A DNA stretch of 62,261 nt, from NCBI GenBank assembly GCA_900546345.1, contig URCI01000012.1, positions 1 to 62,261 on the forward strand, written 5' to 3'. Below are positions 26,603 through 35,605 of the stretch, piece by piece. The stretch comes from an uncultured Prevotella sp. (GTDB lineage: Bacteria; Bacteroidota; Bacteroidia; Bacteroidales; Bacteroidaceae). How positions within the stretch are numbered: position 1 is the first letter of the stretch; every line of letters starts with the position of its first letter. Below the pieces are notes generated by a model. That model was not told where the DNA came from. It ran no database searches and saw only the letters and a list, made by a program, of their open reading frames with translations. The translations under genes were made by a program, and so were the position numbers.

Positions 26603-29323
26603 TTATCGCTCCGTGATGTCGGCGAAGCGCATCAGATAGGTATCGTATTGCGTGTAGAATGGATGGAAGGGAGCGGGCACGACGGACGGGTTGGCAAAGG
26701 GACGCAGCGTCGTGCCGGCTTCGGTCGGCTGTATCTCGAACGACCCTTTTAGCTGGCCGGTCTTATTGCCCCACACGGGGAAGGCGGTGACGGCAAACTT
26801 CGGGCCCTCGCCGGCCACGGCGGCATTGACGGTGACGACGATGCCCCGGTCGGTCTGCTCGAAGTTGACGTTGAGGCCACGCCCCGTGATGAGCACGCCA
26901 CGTCCGTCCTTGTCGCTCAGCCAACAAGCCTCCACGTCCATGTGGTTACCCTCGAAATAGAGGTCGCCTTTTTGCATTGACCAGATGCCGTAGCGTCCGG
27001 CTTGCTTGCGACCGGGGTAGGTGGGGTAAGGGCCGCGGCCGATCCACTGCACGCGGTCGATAGCTTTGTCGAGCAGATAAGCCACGCCGACCTCGGAGAG
27101 GAAGCGCTTGGCGGTGTCGGGCGTGAGCACATAGTTCACGGTGTTTCCCTTCTGTGTGACCTCCGCCTTGACGTAGGGATTGTCCAACGGCTGCAGGTAG
27201 CGCTCAATGCGTGTGTTCTTCACGCGGATGTTCTCGGCCAGCGTCACCTTGCGGCCCACGCGCACGAGCGGCCCTTGCTGCACCAGGCTGGTCAGAGGCA
27301 GCTGGGTATCGCTGACGGTGACGGGTGCGTCTTGCAGCTTCAGCGACTGGCGGAGCAGTGTCTGTCCTTGGCGGTTTTGGATGTCGAACTGCAGCAGCGC
27401 CAGCGTGCCGGGCCGCGGTGTGGGCAGCGAGAGCGGATAGGCGACGGTCTCGTGCGGCGGACAGTCGGGCGAGAATGCTCCCGTGGCCAGGGTGTCGCGG
27501 TCCTGCGTGAGTGCCCAGTGGAAGGTGACGTGATCCTTGAGGTTGATGAAGTCGTAGCGGTTGCGCACATGCAAGGTGCCGGTGAACGTCGTGTCGGTGA
27601 TGGCTGCCTGCGCATAGTTGTGTTGCAGCTCGTAGTAGTTGGGCAGCGGCGTGCGGTCGGCATAGAGCAGTCCGTCGGTGCCCTGGTTGCCGTTCATCTC
27701 GAAGCCACCATGAGGCGAAGTGAACACGCGCTCCTCATAGCCGTAAGGGTCGGTACGCTCCGCCTTGAAGGGCATGCCCTGGTCCACCCATTCCCATACG
27801 CTGCCGCCAGCGATCGCCGGCGTCTTCTCAATGATTTCCCACTGCCGGTCGTGGTCCTCAAAGGAGATGCCGAGGGAGTGGAGGTATTCGGTGAAGATGA
27901 CGGGACGGTCGGCACGCTGGTAGAAACCACCCACCTGACCCGTCGTGGGGTAGTGGGGCGCATAGATGTCAGCTACTTTGGGGAAGTTCTTGAAGTTGTA
28001 GGCGCGGAAGGTGCTGCCAATCTCGGGATAGCAGATATAGCGTGTGGGGTCGAGCTGCTTGGCATACTCACCGAGTAGGACGCAGCTCTTGGGGAACGGG
28101 TTCTCGTTGCCCAGGCTCCATATCAGCACCGAGGGATAGTTCTTGTGGCGGTAGATGGTGGCGCGGGCCCGGGCGCAGAGGTTGCTGTAATACGACGTGT
28201 CGGAGAGATGCTTGGCGCCGCCGTTGCCGAAGGGCACCTCGCAGATGACGTAGAAACCGAGTGAGTCGCAGAGCTCATAGAAGCGTGGCTCACGAGGATA
28301 GTGGCTGGTGCGGATGTAATTGATGCTCGCCGCCTTCATCATCCTCATGTCCTTCAGCGTGAGTGTGTCGCCGATGACCTTGACCGTGCGCGGGTCGGTG
28401 GCGTGGCAGGTCACACCGCGGAACTTGATGGGCTGTCCATTGAGCTTCAGCACCTTGCCGCCGTCGATGGTCAGTTCCCGGAGACCTATCTTCTGCGTGA
28501 ATGTTTGCAGTATTTTCTTCTTGTCCCTGACGTTGACACGCAGCGTATATAAATAAGGTGTCTCGGCAGTCCAGAGGTGCGGAGCGGCTATCTTCTGCTG
28601 TGGCGATGTGGTCACCACGTGCCCTTGTGCGTCGAGAACCTCGTAGTCGACAGTGGTACGCTTCGTGGCGTTGGCCACGCTCGTCACCACGTTCACCTCG
28701 CCTGTGTTGCGTGTTGTCACGGTCAAGTCAGACAGATGGGTGCGGGGCACGGTAAACAGCGTGACGTCGCGGAAGATGCCCATCGGTGCCCAGTCGTCGA
28801 AGCAGTCGAACTCGAAGCCTTTGTAGTGGCTGTAGACGTGCAGGGCCAGTTGCTGCTCTTCGCCCTTGAAAGCCTTCTTGGTGAGGAAGGGCGTGAGGTC
28901 AAAGAGACAGGTGTTGTAAGGCATCTCCCACGTTCCCACCTGACGTCCGTTGAGCCAAAGGTCGTAGCCGCGCAGCACGCCGTCGAGGCGGATGCACACA
29001 CGCTGTCCCTTCCACGCCGTTGGCACGGTAAACGAGGTGCGGTAATAGCCGGTGAGCGAATCAGGCTGGGAGTAGCGGGCTTTGCTGAAGCCGTACTGTT
29101 CCCAGCAGCCAGGCACGGGAATGATGCCCCACGTTGCGTCGCGTTCAGGCACTCGTGGGTCGCGGTTGACGCCTCTGATAACTTTCAGATGCCACGTGCC
29201 GTTGAGGCTTTTCATCACCTTTTTGTCGGTGGGCGGATAGATGCCCTTGAAGGTATCAGACTGGGCGGCTCGCAGGCCGAGGCTGCCGGCGAGAAGCAAC
29301 AGAAATACGATGAACTTTCGCAT
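26603..29323 (-). CDS. GH2 glycosidase (beta-galactosidase-like), exported
   Basis: This 906-aa enzyme has a signal peptide (about 1-20) and the five-domain LacZ plan: sugar-binding jelly roll (PVPGCWEQYGFSKARY, GYYRTSFTVP), Ig-like domain, TIM barrel with IRTSHYPREPRFYELCD, a second Ig-like domain, and a beta-galactosidase small-chain-like C-terminus. Predicted acid/base is E407 (SLGNENP) and nucleophile E479 (FTEYLHS). It is last in the CE12-GH115-GH2 group, so it probably removes galactosyl or similar beta-linked decorations from hemicellulose. Activity cannot be fixed from sequence alone. The ATG at 29323 gives the signal peptide. Confidence 0.88.
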   Translation of the reverse strand: MRKFIVFLLLLAGSLGLRAAQSDTFKGIYPPTDKKVMKSLNGTWHLKVIRGVNRDPRVPERDATWGIIPVPGCWEQYGFSKARYSQPDSLTGYYRTSFTVPTAWKGQRVCIRLDGVLRGYDLWLNGRQVGTWEMPYNTCLFDLTPFLTKKAFKGEEQQLALHVYSHYKGFEFDCFDDWAPMGIFRDVTLFTVPRTHLSDLTVTTRNTGEVNVVTSVANATKRTTVDYEVLDAQGHVVTTSPQQKIAAPHLWTAETPYLYTLRVNVRDKKKILQTFTQKIGLRELTIDGGKVLKLNGQPIKFRGVTCHATDPRTVKVIGDTLTLKDMRMMKAASINYIRTSHYPREPRFYELCDSLGFYVICEVPFGNGGAKHLSDTSYYSNLCARARATIYRHKNYPSVLIWSLGNENPFPKSCVLLGEYAKQLDPTRYICYPEIGSTFRAYNFKNFPKVADIYAPHYPTTGQVGGFYQRADRPVIFTEYLHSLGISFEDHDRQWEIIEKTPAIAGGSVWEWVDQGMPFKAERTDPYGYEERVFTSPHGGFEMNGNQGTDGLLYADRTPLPNYYELQHNYAQAAITDTTFTGTLHVRNRYDFINLKDHVTFHWALTQDRDTLATGAFSPDCPPHETVAYPLSLPTPRPGTLALLQFDIQNRQGQTLLRQSLKLQDAPVTVSDTQLPLTSLVQQGPLVRVGRKVTLAENIRVKNTRIERYLQPLDNPYVKAEVTQKGNTVNYVLTPDTAKRFLSEVGVAYLLDKAIDRVQWIGRGPYPTYPGRKQAGRYGIWSMQKGDLYFEGNHMDVEACWLSDKDGRGVLITGRGLNVNFEQTDRGIVVTVNAAVAGEGPKFAVTAFPVWGNKTGQLKGSFEIQPTEAGTTLRPFANPSVVPAPFHPFYTQYDTYLMRFADITER

Positions 29324-29342
29324 GATGATGTGAATCGTATGG

Positions 29343-29373
29343 CGATGGCATGGGCAGACTGTCCATGCCATCG
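29343..29373. other. Perfect intercistronic hairpin, GH115-GH2
   Basis: CGATGGCATGG (29343-29353) and CCATGCCATCG (29363-29373) form an 11-bp perfect stem with a 9-nt loop, 20 bp upstream of the GH2 ATG. No T-run follows, so it is more likely an mRNA-processing or stability element, or an attenuator, than a full terminator. Confidence 0.65.
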
Positions 29374-29418
29374 ATGGTTGAGTATCTTTGGTTGACTATT
29401 TGATGAGGAAGTGATTGA

Positions 29419-32019
29419 CTACTTGACGGGGAAGAGGTAGAACGAGCGTTTGGCCTTGCTGTCCACCATCCACTGGTCGAGCACCACGTGTGGGTCGAGG
29501 GCGCAGATGGTCAGCGTGTGTTGGCCGGTCTGCAAGCCCTTCAGTGGCAGCTCGCGGAGGGCCTGTCCGCGCAGCACGTTGAGCTTCCATTGCTCGGAGC
29601 GGAACTTCTCTTTGAGCGAGTAGACGGTGGGCTGTGCGCCGTCGACGCTCACCGAGAAACGCAGGTCGCCCTTGTCGTTGGGCTGAGTGGGGATGAGTGC
29701 CACGCGCAGCACGTAGTCACCTGTCTTGTCGGTGGCGAACGTGTAGGAGACCTTGCCATTCTGCGGAAGGGCGACGGCTTTCATGCTGTGCCCCAGCATC
29801 TCGATGATCTGTGTGCCTGGTGAGGCTTGTTGCCAGTCGGCAGCGTTGCGGGCGATGACGCCTGCGGTGGCCTTGGCCGACGCCCAGGTGTTGCGGACGG
29901 CTTTCACCGTGTCGCCGTTGTGGATTGCCTTTGGGTCCGCTGCCTTCCGTCCTTTCTCCAGCCATTCCTTCACCTGTGCGTCGGTGAGTAGGGTGGGGAG
30001 CACGGGAGCGCCGAAGACGGGAAGGTCGCGCGGCCGCATGTTCATCGACCGCCGCCACTTGCCGTCGGTCATTTTCTCGTTGTAGTATTCTGTCAGCGAG
30101 CGAATCTCCTGATAGGCCTGCTGGCTCTCGGCACAGGCATGGTAGAGCTCGTCCTGATGGTCAAACATGTCTTTCTGCGTCGAGCCGTTGGCCAGCTGAC
30201 GTGCTTTCTGTGCCCACAGCATCTTGCGGGCGTGGGCCTCGGCGGCACAGACGGGATACTCGATGGCGGCGAAGAATGCGTCGCGCAGTTCGGGGCGGAG
30301 CTGCTGCTTGGCCTTTTTCACTTGTGCGGCCACGTCGGCAAAGCGGCTGAGATAGCCATCGAGTTCATTGCCGAACTCGGTTGGTGAGAACTCGGTGTTG
30401 CGCACCTGACTCAGTCCGCGGTCGTAGAGAGCTTTCGACACCTCGGTCTGGCTCCAGCCCATGAACTCGGGATGACGCTCGCCGCAGAGCCGGAAGAACT
30501 CATGCATGGCGGGGAAGAGCTGTTTGCCTACTTGGGGGCCGAACTGACGGCAGAGCCACTGGCGGTAGTGGTCGTTGATGGTGGCACCGCTCACGCAGTC
30601 GATGTCCCAGGCCATGTCGAGGAAGAGCTCGAGGTCGTAACCAGCCACCTTCGGGTCGTGGACGTTGACAATCCACATCTTCCGCACGTTGTGGTCGTAG
30701 GCCGTGCGCATCTCGTTGTAGACGAGGCCTGGCTGCATGGTGGTCAGCCATAGGAAGTCGTGAGGCCGGCCCCAGTAGCTCAGGTGGTAGTACACGCCGC
30801 CACCGCCCGCGCGCCGTTGCTCGGCAGTGTCGGACAGGCGCGTCATGTAGCCGTAGTTGTCGTCGCACCACATCAGCGTGACGTAGTCGGGCACCTTCAG
30901 CCCCATGTTGTAGATGTCGAGCACCTCTTTGTAAGGGATGAACACCTGCGTCTGTTTGGCGGGGTTGCCGAGATATTTGCCGATGAGTTTCTGCTGGTCG
31001 TCGATGACGAGCTGCAGAGCGTCGAACTTCTCCTTCATCGTCTTCACGCCTTGCATCGAGCCGTCGTGGATGCCACGCATGCCGATGGTCAGCAGGTTGC
31101 CGCCCTTCGAGCCCTTGACCTCTTTCAACCGCTCTATCCAGTAGTTCTGTACCGACTGGCGGTTGGTGATGTAGTTAAACGCGCCGCGTTTCTTCTCGTC
31201 CCACTCGCCGACGTTGTTGCGCAGCAGCGGCTCACAGTGTGATGAGCCGATGGCGATGCCGCAGCTGTCGGCCACGGCCTTGGCGCCCGGCGTCTGAAAG
31301 AAGCTGACGGTGCCCGTGTGCATGGCGGGCCAGATGGCATTGGCGCGGAGGCGGAGCAGCAGTTGGAACACCTTCTTGTAGGTGTTCTTTCCGATAACGC
31401 CGAACGGGGCTTTGTCGAAATGGCCGTAGCTCCAGGGACGCAGCGTCCAGTCCTCGTCGTTGAGGAAGATACCACGATACTCCACTGAGGGATGCTGGAA
31501 GGTATGGTAGCCGGCGGGCAGTGTCAATCGGCTCTTCCGCTCGGGGTGCACGTCGCCCCACCATGTCCATGGTGACACACCGGCGAGCCGCGAGAGCTCG
31601 AGCACCCCATAGGCCGTGCCGCGGGCATCGCTGCCCACGACCCACAGCTGGCTGTTGCGGGCGGGACGGATGGCAAAGGCCTCCTTGTATTTCTTAAGGC
31701 TGTCGACGGGGAAGCCTATAGCGGCAAGTTTTCGTGCCATTGAGGGCTCGCGGTCGAGCTGTATCACGCGGATGGTGGCAGCCTTCTCACGGTTGAGGAT
31801 GGCCTGTTGCCCGGTCACCTCCTTCATGTCGTTTCGGAACATCTCCGTCGCTACCTTCACGACTGGTTCCACCTTGGTGGACAGCGAAAGGGTCACGGGA
31901 CGGGAGCCGTCAAACCAGGTGACGGTCTGATCAGAAGCCGCATGGGCGTCAAGGGTGGGCAGACAGGCGGTCAGCGCAAGGAAGCTGAATGCAAGGATGT
32001 GGTTGAATCGATTGCTCAT
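29419..32019 (-). CDS. GH115 xylan alpha-1,2-glucuronidase, exported
   Basis: This 866-aa enzyme has a signal peptide (about 1-28, ending DAHA) and the GH115 layout: an N-terminal alpha/beta domain with GSDARGTAYGVLELSRLAGVS and TWWGDVHPE, a TIM barrel with YRGIFLNDEDW, LRANAIWPAMH and VTLMWCDDNYGY, a helical domain, and a C-terminal beta-sandwich with the ending YLFPVK. GH115 removes (4-O-methyl)glucuronic acid from xylan, including internal sites. It lies 19 bp after the CE12-type esterase gene, so the two are translated from one message. The ATG at 32019 is chosen over an upstream TTG. Confidence 0.93.
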   Translation of the reverse strand: MSNRFNHILAFSFLALTACLPTLDAHAASDQTVTWFDGSRPVTLSLSTKVEPVVKVATEMFRNDMKEVTGQQAILNREKAATIRVIQLDREPSMARKLAAIGFPVDSLKKYKEAFAIRPARNSQLWVVGSDARGTAYGVLELSRLAGVSPWTWWGDVHPERKSRLTLPAGYHTFQHPSVEYRGIFLNDEDWTLRPWSYGHFDKAPFGVIGKNTYKKVFQLLLRLRANAIWPAMHTGTVSFFQTPGAKAVADSCGIAIGSSHCEPLLRNNVGEWDEKKRGAFNYITNRQSVQNYWIERLKEVKGSKGGNLLTIGMRGIHDGSMQGVKTMKEKFDALQLVIDDQQKLIGKYLGNPAKQTQVFIPYKEVLDIYNMGLKVPDYVTLMWCDDNYGYMTRLSDTAEQRRAGGGGVYYHLSYWGRPHDFLWLTTMQPGLVYNEMRTAYDHNVRKMWIVNVHDPKVAGYDLELFLDMAWDIDCVSGATINDHYRQWLCRQFGPQVGKQLFPAMHEFFRLCGERHPEFMGWSQTEVSKALYDRGLSQVRNTEFSPTEFGNELDGYLSRFADVAAQVKKAKQQLRPELRDAFFAAIEYPVCAAEAHARKMLWAQKARQLANGSTQKDMFDHQDELYHACAESQQAYQEIRSLTEYYNEKMTDGKWRRSMNMRPRDLPVFGAPVLPTLLTDAQVKEWLEKGRKAADPKAIHNGDTVKAVRNTWASAKATAGVIARNAADWQQASPGTQIIEMLGHSMKAVALPQNGKVSYTFATDKTGDYVLRVALIPTQPNDKGDLRFSVSVDGAQPTVYSLKEKFRSEQWKLNVLRGQALRELPLKGLQTGQHTLTICALDPHVVLDQWMVDSKAKRSFYLFPVK

Positions 32020-32038
32020 AGATAGAATATGTCGTGGC

Positions 32039-33238
32039 TTAGTTGCCATCCGGTTTGGTTACTCTCACCCTTGTGGAAGGTGTCCAGTGGAAGTGTTGGA
32101 GGTCGTCGGGATGAGCAGGATTGAAATCGGTCCAGTCTCTGAGACTTTGTACGGGCGGCAGGTTGAGCGCCTTCATGCCCATCACCACCATCTTGGCCAC
32201 CTCGTAGGCACCATAGGGATTGAAGTGGGTGTTGTCGGCCAGCGGTTTGGTCTGACCGGGCCATGTGCCCATCGGGTAATGCACGAGGGCACGCTTGCTG
32301 CCTTCATAGCCGAGTGCCTCGAAGAACGTGCGCGTCATGTCGTGGAGTTCAATGACTGGCACGTGCTCGCGCTTGGCTACGGCGCGCATGGCATCGGGAT
32401 AGTCGCCGTGGGTCTCAAGGATATGCTGGTGGCTGTTATCAAAGCGACGGCGCTGGGTCGGCGTGACAAAGATGATCTGTCCGCCCTTCGCGCGTACCAT
32501 ATCTATATAGGTCTTCAGCATATAGGAGAAGTTGTACCACGCACCGCTGCCTGCATTCTTCTCTTTCTGGTCGTTGTGGCCGAACTCGCAAAACACATAG
32601 TCGCCGGGCCGCAGCATGGCAAGGATTTTGTCGAGTCGCTTCTGATAATAGAAAGATGTCGCGGTGAGTCCGCTCTCTGCAAGGTTTGACACGGCATAGC
32701 CCTCACCCATCCATCGGGTGATCATCTGTCCCCATGACGCATAGGGCTCGTAAGGCTGGTCCACCACCGTGGAGTTGCCGCAGAGAAAGAGTGTCACGGC
32801 AGTGGTATCCGGCGTGATGGTGACGCGGCGCACGGCAGGACGCGGACCGGTGATCTCCAGGTTCAGACTGTCGTCCCAGTCGAGATAGTTCTTCTCGCCC
32901 GGTTTGAGTTTCACGCGTTCTTTATCAGTGATCATCGGCGACCGCTTGTTGACGATGAACGACACGGTCTTGAATTTCCCGCGCTTGGTCGGTGTGTCTT
33001 CGATGAAGAGTCGGCGGCTCTCAGCGCGGACCATCGTGTTGGCTTCGCGACTCTTGCTGCCGAGTTCCATGGTGACGCGGTAGTTGCCGTCAGGGACAGC
33101 AACCGAGAAGAAAAAAGGCTTGCCCGCTTTGCTCTGGCGCGACAGGTCAAAGGACTGTGCTGATGGTTGTGTCTGTGCCTGTACCTGGGCTGCGAACAGC
33201 GACAGCAGACAGACGCAGAGATGAAAGAGATGTTTCAT
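32039..33238 (-). CDS. SGNH carbohydrate acetylesterase, CE12-like
   Basis: The 399-aa protein has a signal peptide (about 1-21), an N-terminal beta-sandwich (about 25-140) and an SGNH hydrolase domain. Catalytic Ser is S156 in CGNSTVVDQ, the EFGHNDQKEK block follows, and D335/H338 lie in ADNTHFNPYGA. This arrangement matches rhamnogalacturonan/xylan acetylesterases of family CE12. Next to GH115 it is best read as removing acetyl groups from xylan, but pectin cannot be excluded. It is the first gene after the susCD operon terminator and has its own -7 box. Confidence 0.85.
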   Translation of the reverse strand: MKHLFHLCVCLLSLFAAQVQAQTQPSAQSFDLSRQSKAGKPFFFSVAVPDGNYRVTMELGSKSREANTMVRAESRRLFIEDTPTKRGKFKTVSFIVNKRSPMITDKERVKLKPGEKNYLDWDDSLNLEITGPRPAVRRVTITPDTTAVTLFLCGNSTVVDQPYEPYASWGQMITRWMGEGYAVSNLAESGLTATSFYYQKRLDKILAMLRPGDYVFCEFGHNDQKEKNAGSGAWYNFSYMLKTYIDMVRAKGGQIIFVTPTQRRRFDNSHQHILETHGDYPDAMRAVAKREHVPVIELHDMTRTFFEALGYEGSKRALVHYPMGTWPGQTKPLADNTHFNPYGAYEVAKMVVMGMKALNLPPVQSLRDWTDFNPAHPDDLQHFHWTPSTRVRVTKPDGN

Positions 33239-33293
33239 AGTCGTTTTATATATAATATATGGTATTGTCTCAATTGCCTTATAGGTTTCTATG

Positions 33294-33301
33294 CAAAGTT
33301 A
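33294..33301 (-). promoter_or_regulatory. -7 box for the CE12-GH115-GH2 operon
   Basis: TAACTTTG on the minus strand, 56 bp before the CE12 ATG, fits TAnnTTTG; no clear -33 element. Confidence 0.6.
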
Positions 33302-33382
33302 GTGAATTTCAGCGAAGCGACACCCCCTATTTCTGATAAATTGGTACAGAATTCTGCAAAAACGTACACAGCAAGACAAAAG

Positions 33383-33428
33383 AGAGAGCCATCCCCGCCG
33401 CACAAGCTGTGGCCGGAGATGGCTCTCT
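33383..33428 (-). terminator. Terminator of the xus-like operon
   Basis: AGAGAGCCATC (33383-33393) pairs with GATGGCTCTCT (33418-33428), with further pairing inside. It lies 27 bp after the stop of the T9SS protein gene. On the minus strand it is followed by TTTTGTCTTG. Confidence 0.75.
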
Positions 33429-33454
33429 ACTTTATACTTATAGAATAAGAGATA

Positions 33455-35491
33455 TTATTTCACCACGAATTTCTTGCCGCCCTGGATGTAGATGCCCTTG
33501 GGCAGGCTGTTGCGGTCTTTGTTCATGCGGACACCGCTGATGGAGTAGATCGGCGCGTTGACCACCTGGGTATTGTTGTTGATGGTCTTGATGCCTGTTG
33601 CGCCACCCTTTGCACTGTACACCGTCACCTTGCCCAGAGCATCGGAGATGCGGTAGAGGCTGAAAGGCTCATCACCCTTGAGGACTGCGGTCACAGGAGC
33701 GTTGTCCTGGGCGAGGTACTCGTCGAGGGAAGCCACAGAGGGATGGAGCGAGGAAGAGCCGTAGTTGTTCACAGAAGCCACGGTAACGATGTCGTTGGCT
33801 GTGGCACCGTTCACCTTGAAATACAAGTAGGTGATCCATTTCCCGTCATTTTTCTGTCCGTCGAGGACAAGGCCGATGCCCTGATAGATATGGGCATTCA
33901 CTGACACTGTAGCCGAAGTAGTGCCGTCTTGGCTGCAGCAGACGAGGTCACCGATGACCTTGTCGTCGGTAAAGTCAGAGGCCTTCTTTGTGTACTGCGA
34001 AATGGCGTTGTAAACAATCTTCTTAGGAGTCTCGTTGCCGTCCTTGTCAACCTCTGTCTCTGTGGTTGACAGACCATAGAAGCGGCCATAGTCGGCAAAC
34101 TTACCCGTCACGTCGTCGCCTTTCTCAAAACCGGCAGCGGTGATGTCGGCCTCGGTCATGTGGGCAAGGTCAATCTTCTTCTTCACCTCATACTCCACGT
34201 TGTTCTCTATGGTTGTGTTGGTAGAGCCATAGCCGAAGGTCTGGGAAGTGATCTCCAGCGTACCGGCTTGGTCGACAGTGATGGTGAATGGGAAAGCCTG
34301 TGGCTCGGTCTTTTCTGTGACCTTGCCATCCTTGCCCGTGAACTTATACGTACCATAGATCGCCGGTGAGAGCGGTGTGTTGCTGTTGTCACATGTCACG
34401 CTGTAGGTCTTGCCATAGCCGACAGACACATTGGAGACCTCAGCCGTAGCGGCAGGCAGGGCGATGATGTTGTTGTCCACCTCGGTCTCCACCACTTCGG
34501 ACTTCATGTTGTCGAGCGTGGTCCAAGCTTTCAGTGTGCCGGCCTCGCAACCGCTGGTGACAGGTGTCGATGTGTTGCTCGGATCGTAGCTGGGATTGTT
34601 CGACCAGGTGTAGGTACCGTTGTCCACGTCGGCGTAGTTCACGTCAGTGGTCTTGCCGTTGAAGTCTAGGTGGAGGATCTCATCCTCCTGGAACTTGATG
34701 GTATAGACGCGCTGGACATTGTTGATGCCCGAGAGAGTCACGGTCGGCGTGTTGGCTGCCGTCTTTTCGACGCTGACTTCGATGTCGTCGAACATGATGT
34801 CGGGATAATAACGTCCAGCGAGGACGTAGAGTCCTGTGGCTGTCATGTCCACACCGGCGGGGACGGTGTACACGTCAGAGGCAATAGGGTCATCGGAGGT
34901 CGCCGATTTGATAGTGTAGCTGACAGTACGCGCCAACGTGTCGATGTCGAGCGTAACGGTGTAGTAAACCCCTGCGGTGAATGCCTTGTAGTTGGTGGAG
35001 TCGCCGTTGATGGCGAAGTCCTGATCACCTCCTGCGGCAGCAGTGCGGCCGGTATTGCCCAGCTGGGTGAGGTCGAAGAGCGCGCCACCGTTGTTCTTGC
35101 GGTAGTTGGCATTGGGCTTCTTCTTGGCAATGGTCTTATCGGACATCACGGCAACCTCCGAAGTCATATTTTTGTTGCCGAACTTGTTGAAGCAGAAGCC
35201 AAAGGTAATCTGATAGCTGGTGAAGTCGGCACTGAGCTCGTTCTTGATGAGCGACTCGTCCCAGTAGAGATGGGCCGAGCGGTCGTTGCCCGACGGTGCG
35301 AACTTGATGAACTTACCGTTGTCGTCCGAGCCGATGCTCAGCCCGGCGGCAGCCGATGGTGAGGTCCATCCCGTTTCTGCAACGCCAGTAGCCGTCTCGA
35401 AGTTCTGGCTGTAGAGCACTTTCTTTGCGCTCACGCTCATGGAGCATAGCAGTCCCGCGAGCACGAGGAAAAGGTAATAAACGTTTTTCAT
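33455..35491 (-). CDS. T9SS-exported protein in xusE position, unknown
   Basis: The 678-aa protein has a signal peptide (about 1-22, ending VSAKK) and then a jelly-roll-like domain starting VLYSQNFETATG (about 24-245), typical of carbohydrate-binding or LamG-like modules. A middle part of beta-strand repeats rich in Asn, Thr and Asp follows, then a T9SS type A sorting tail (PIYSISGVRMNKDRNSLPKG, ending KKFVVK). No catalytic motif is seen. It is the fifth gene of the susC-susD-susC-susD operon, where Prevotella xylan loci carry xusE, so a surface xylan-binding role is plausible. I do not recognise the family by sequence. Unlike lipoprotein surface glycan-binding proteins it has no lipobox. Confidence 0.75.
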   Translation of the reverse strand: MKNVYYLFLVLAGLLCSMSVSAKKVLYSQNFETATGVAETGWTSPSAAAGLSIGSDDNGKFIKFAPSGNDRSAHLYWDESLIKNELSADFTSYQITFGFCFNKFGNKNMTSEVAVMSDKTIAKKKPNANYRKNNGGALFDLTQLGNTGRTAAAGGDQDFAINGDSTNYKAFTAGVYYTVTLDIDTLARTVSYTIKSATSDDPIASDVYTVPAGVDMTATGLYVLAGRYYPDIMFDDIEVSVEKTAANTPTVTLSGINNVQRVYTIKFQEDEILHLDFNGKTTDVNYADVDNGTYTWSNNPSYDPSNTSTPVTSGCEAGTLKAWTTLDNMKSEVVETEVDNNIIALPAATAEVSNVSVGYGKTYSVTCDNSNTPLSPAIYGTYKFTGKDGKVTEKTEPQAFPFTITVDQAGTLEITSQTFGYGSTNTTIENNVEYEVKKKIDLAHMTEADITAAGFEKGDDVTGKFADYGRFYGLSTTETEVDKDGNETPKKIVYNAISQYTKKASDFTDDKVIGDLVCCSQDGTTSATVSVNAHIYQGIGLVLDGQKNDGKWITYLYFKVNGATANDIVTVASVNNYGSSSLHPSVASLDEYLAQDNAPVTAVLKGDEPFSLYRISDALGKVTVYSAKGGATGIKTINNNTQVVNAPIYSISGVRMNKDRNSLPKGIYIQGGKKFVVK

Positions 35492-35549
35492 ACGCTGTTT
35501 GGTTTTTAGAAGTGATAAATCAGTATAGTTAAAGTGTATCGTTATCTGT

Positions 35550-35587
35550 TCGGCGACGGGCAGGCATGGATGCCGCCCGTCAGCCGA
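35550..35587. other. Intercistronic hairpin, susD2 to xusE-like gene
   Basis: TCGGCGACGGGC pairs with GCCCGTCAGCCGA, leaving a loop that can itself fold (GGCATGGATGCC). It lies in the 114-bp gap between the two genes and has no T-run. Confidence 0.6.
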
Positions 35588-35605
35588 TCGTAATCTTTAC
35601 GGGCA

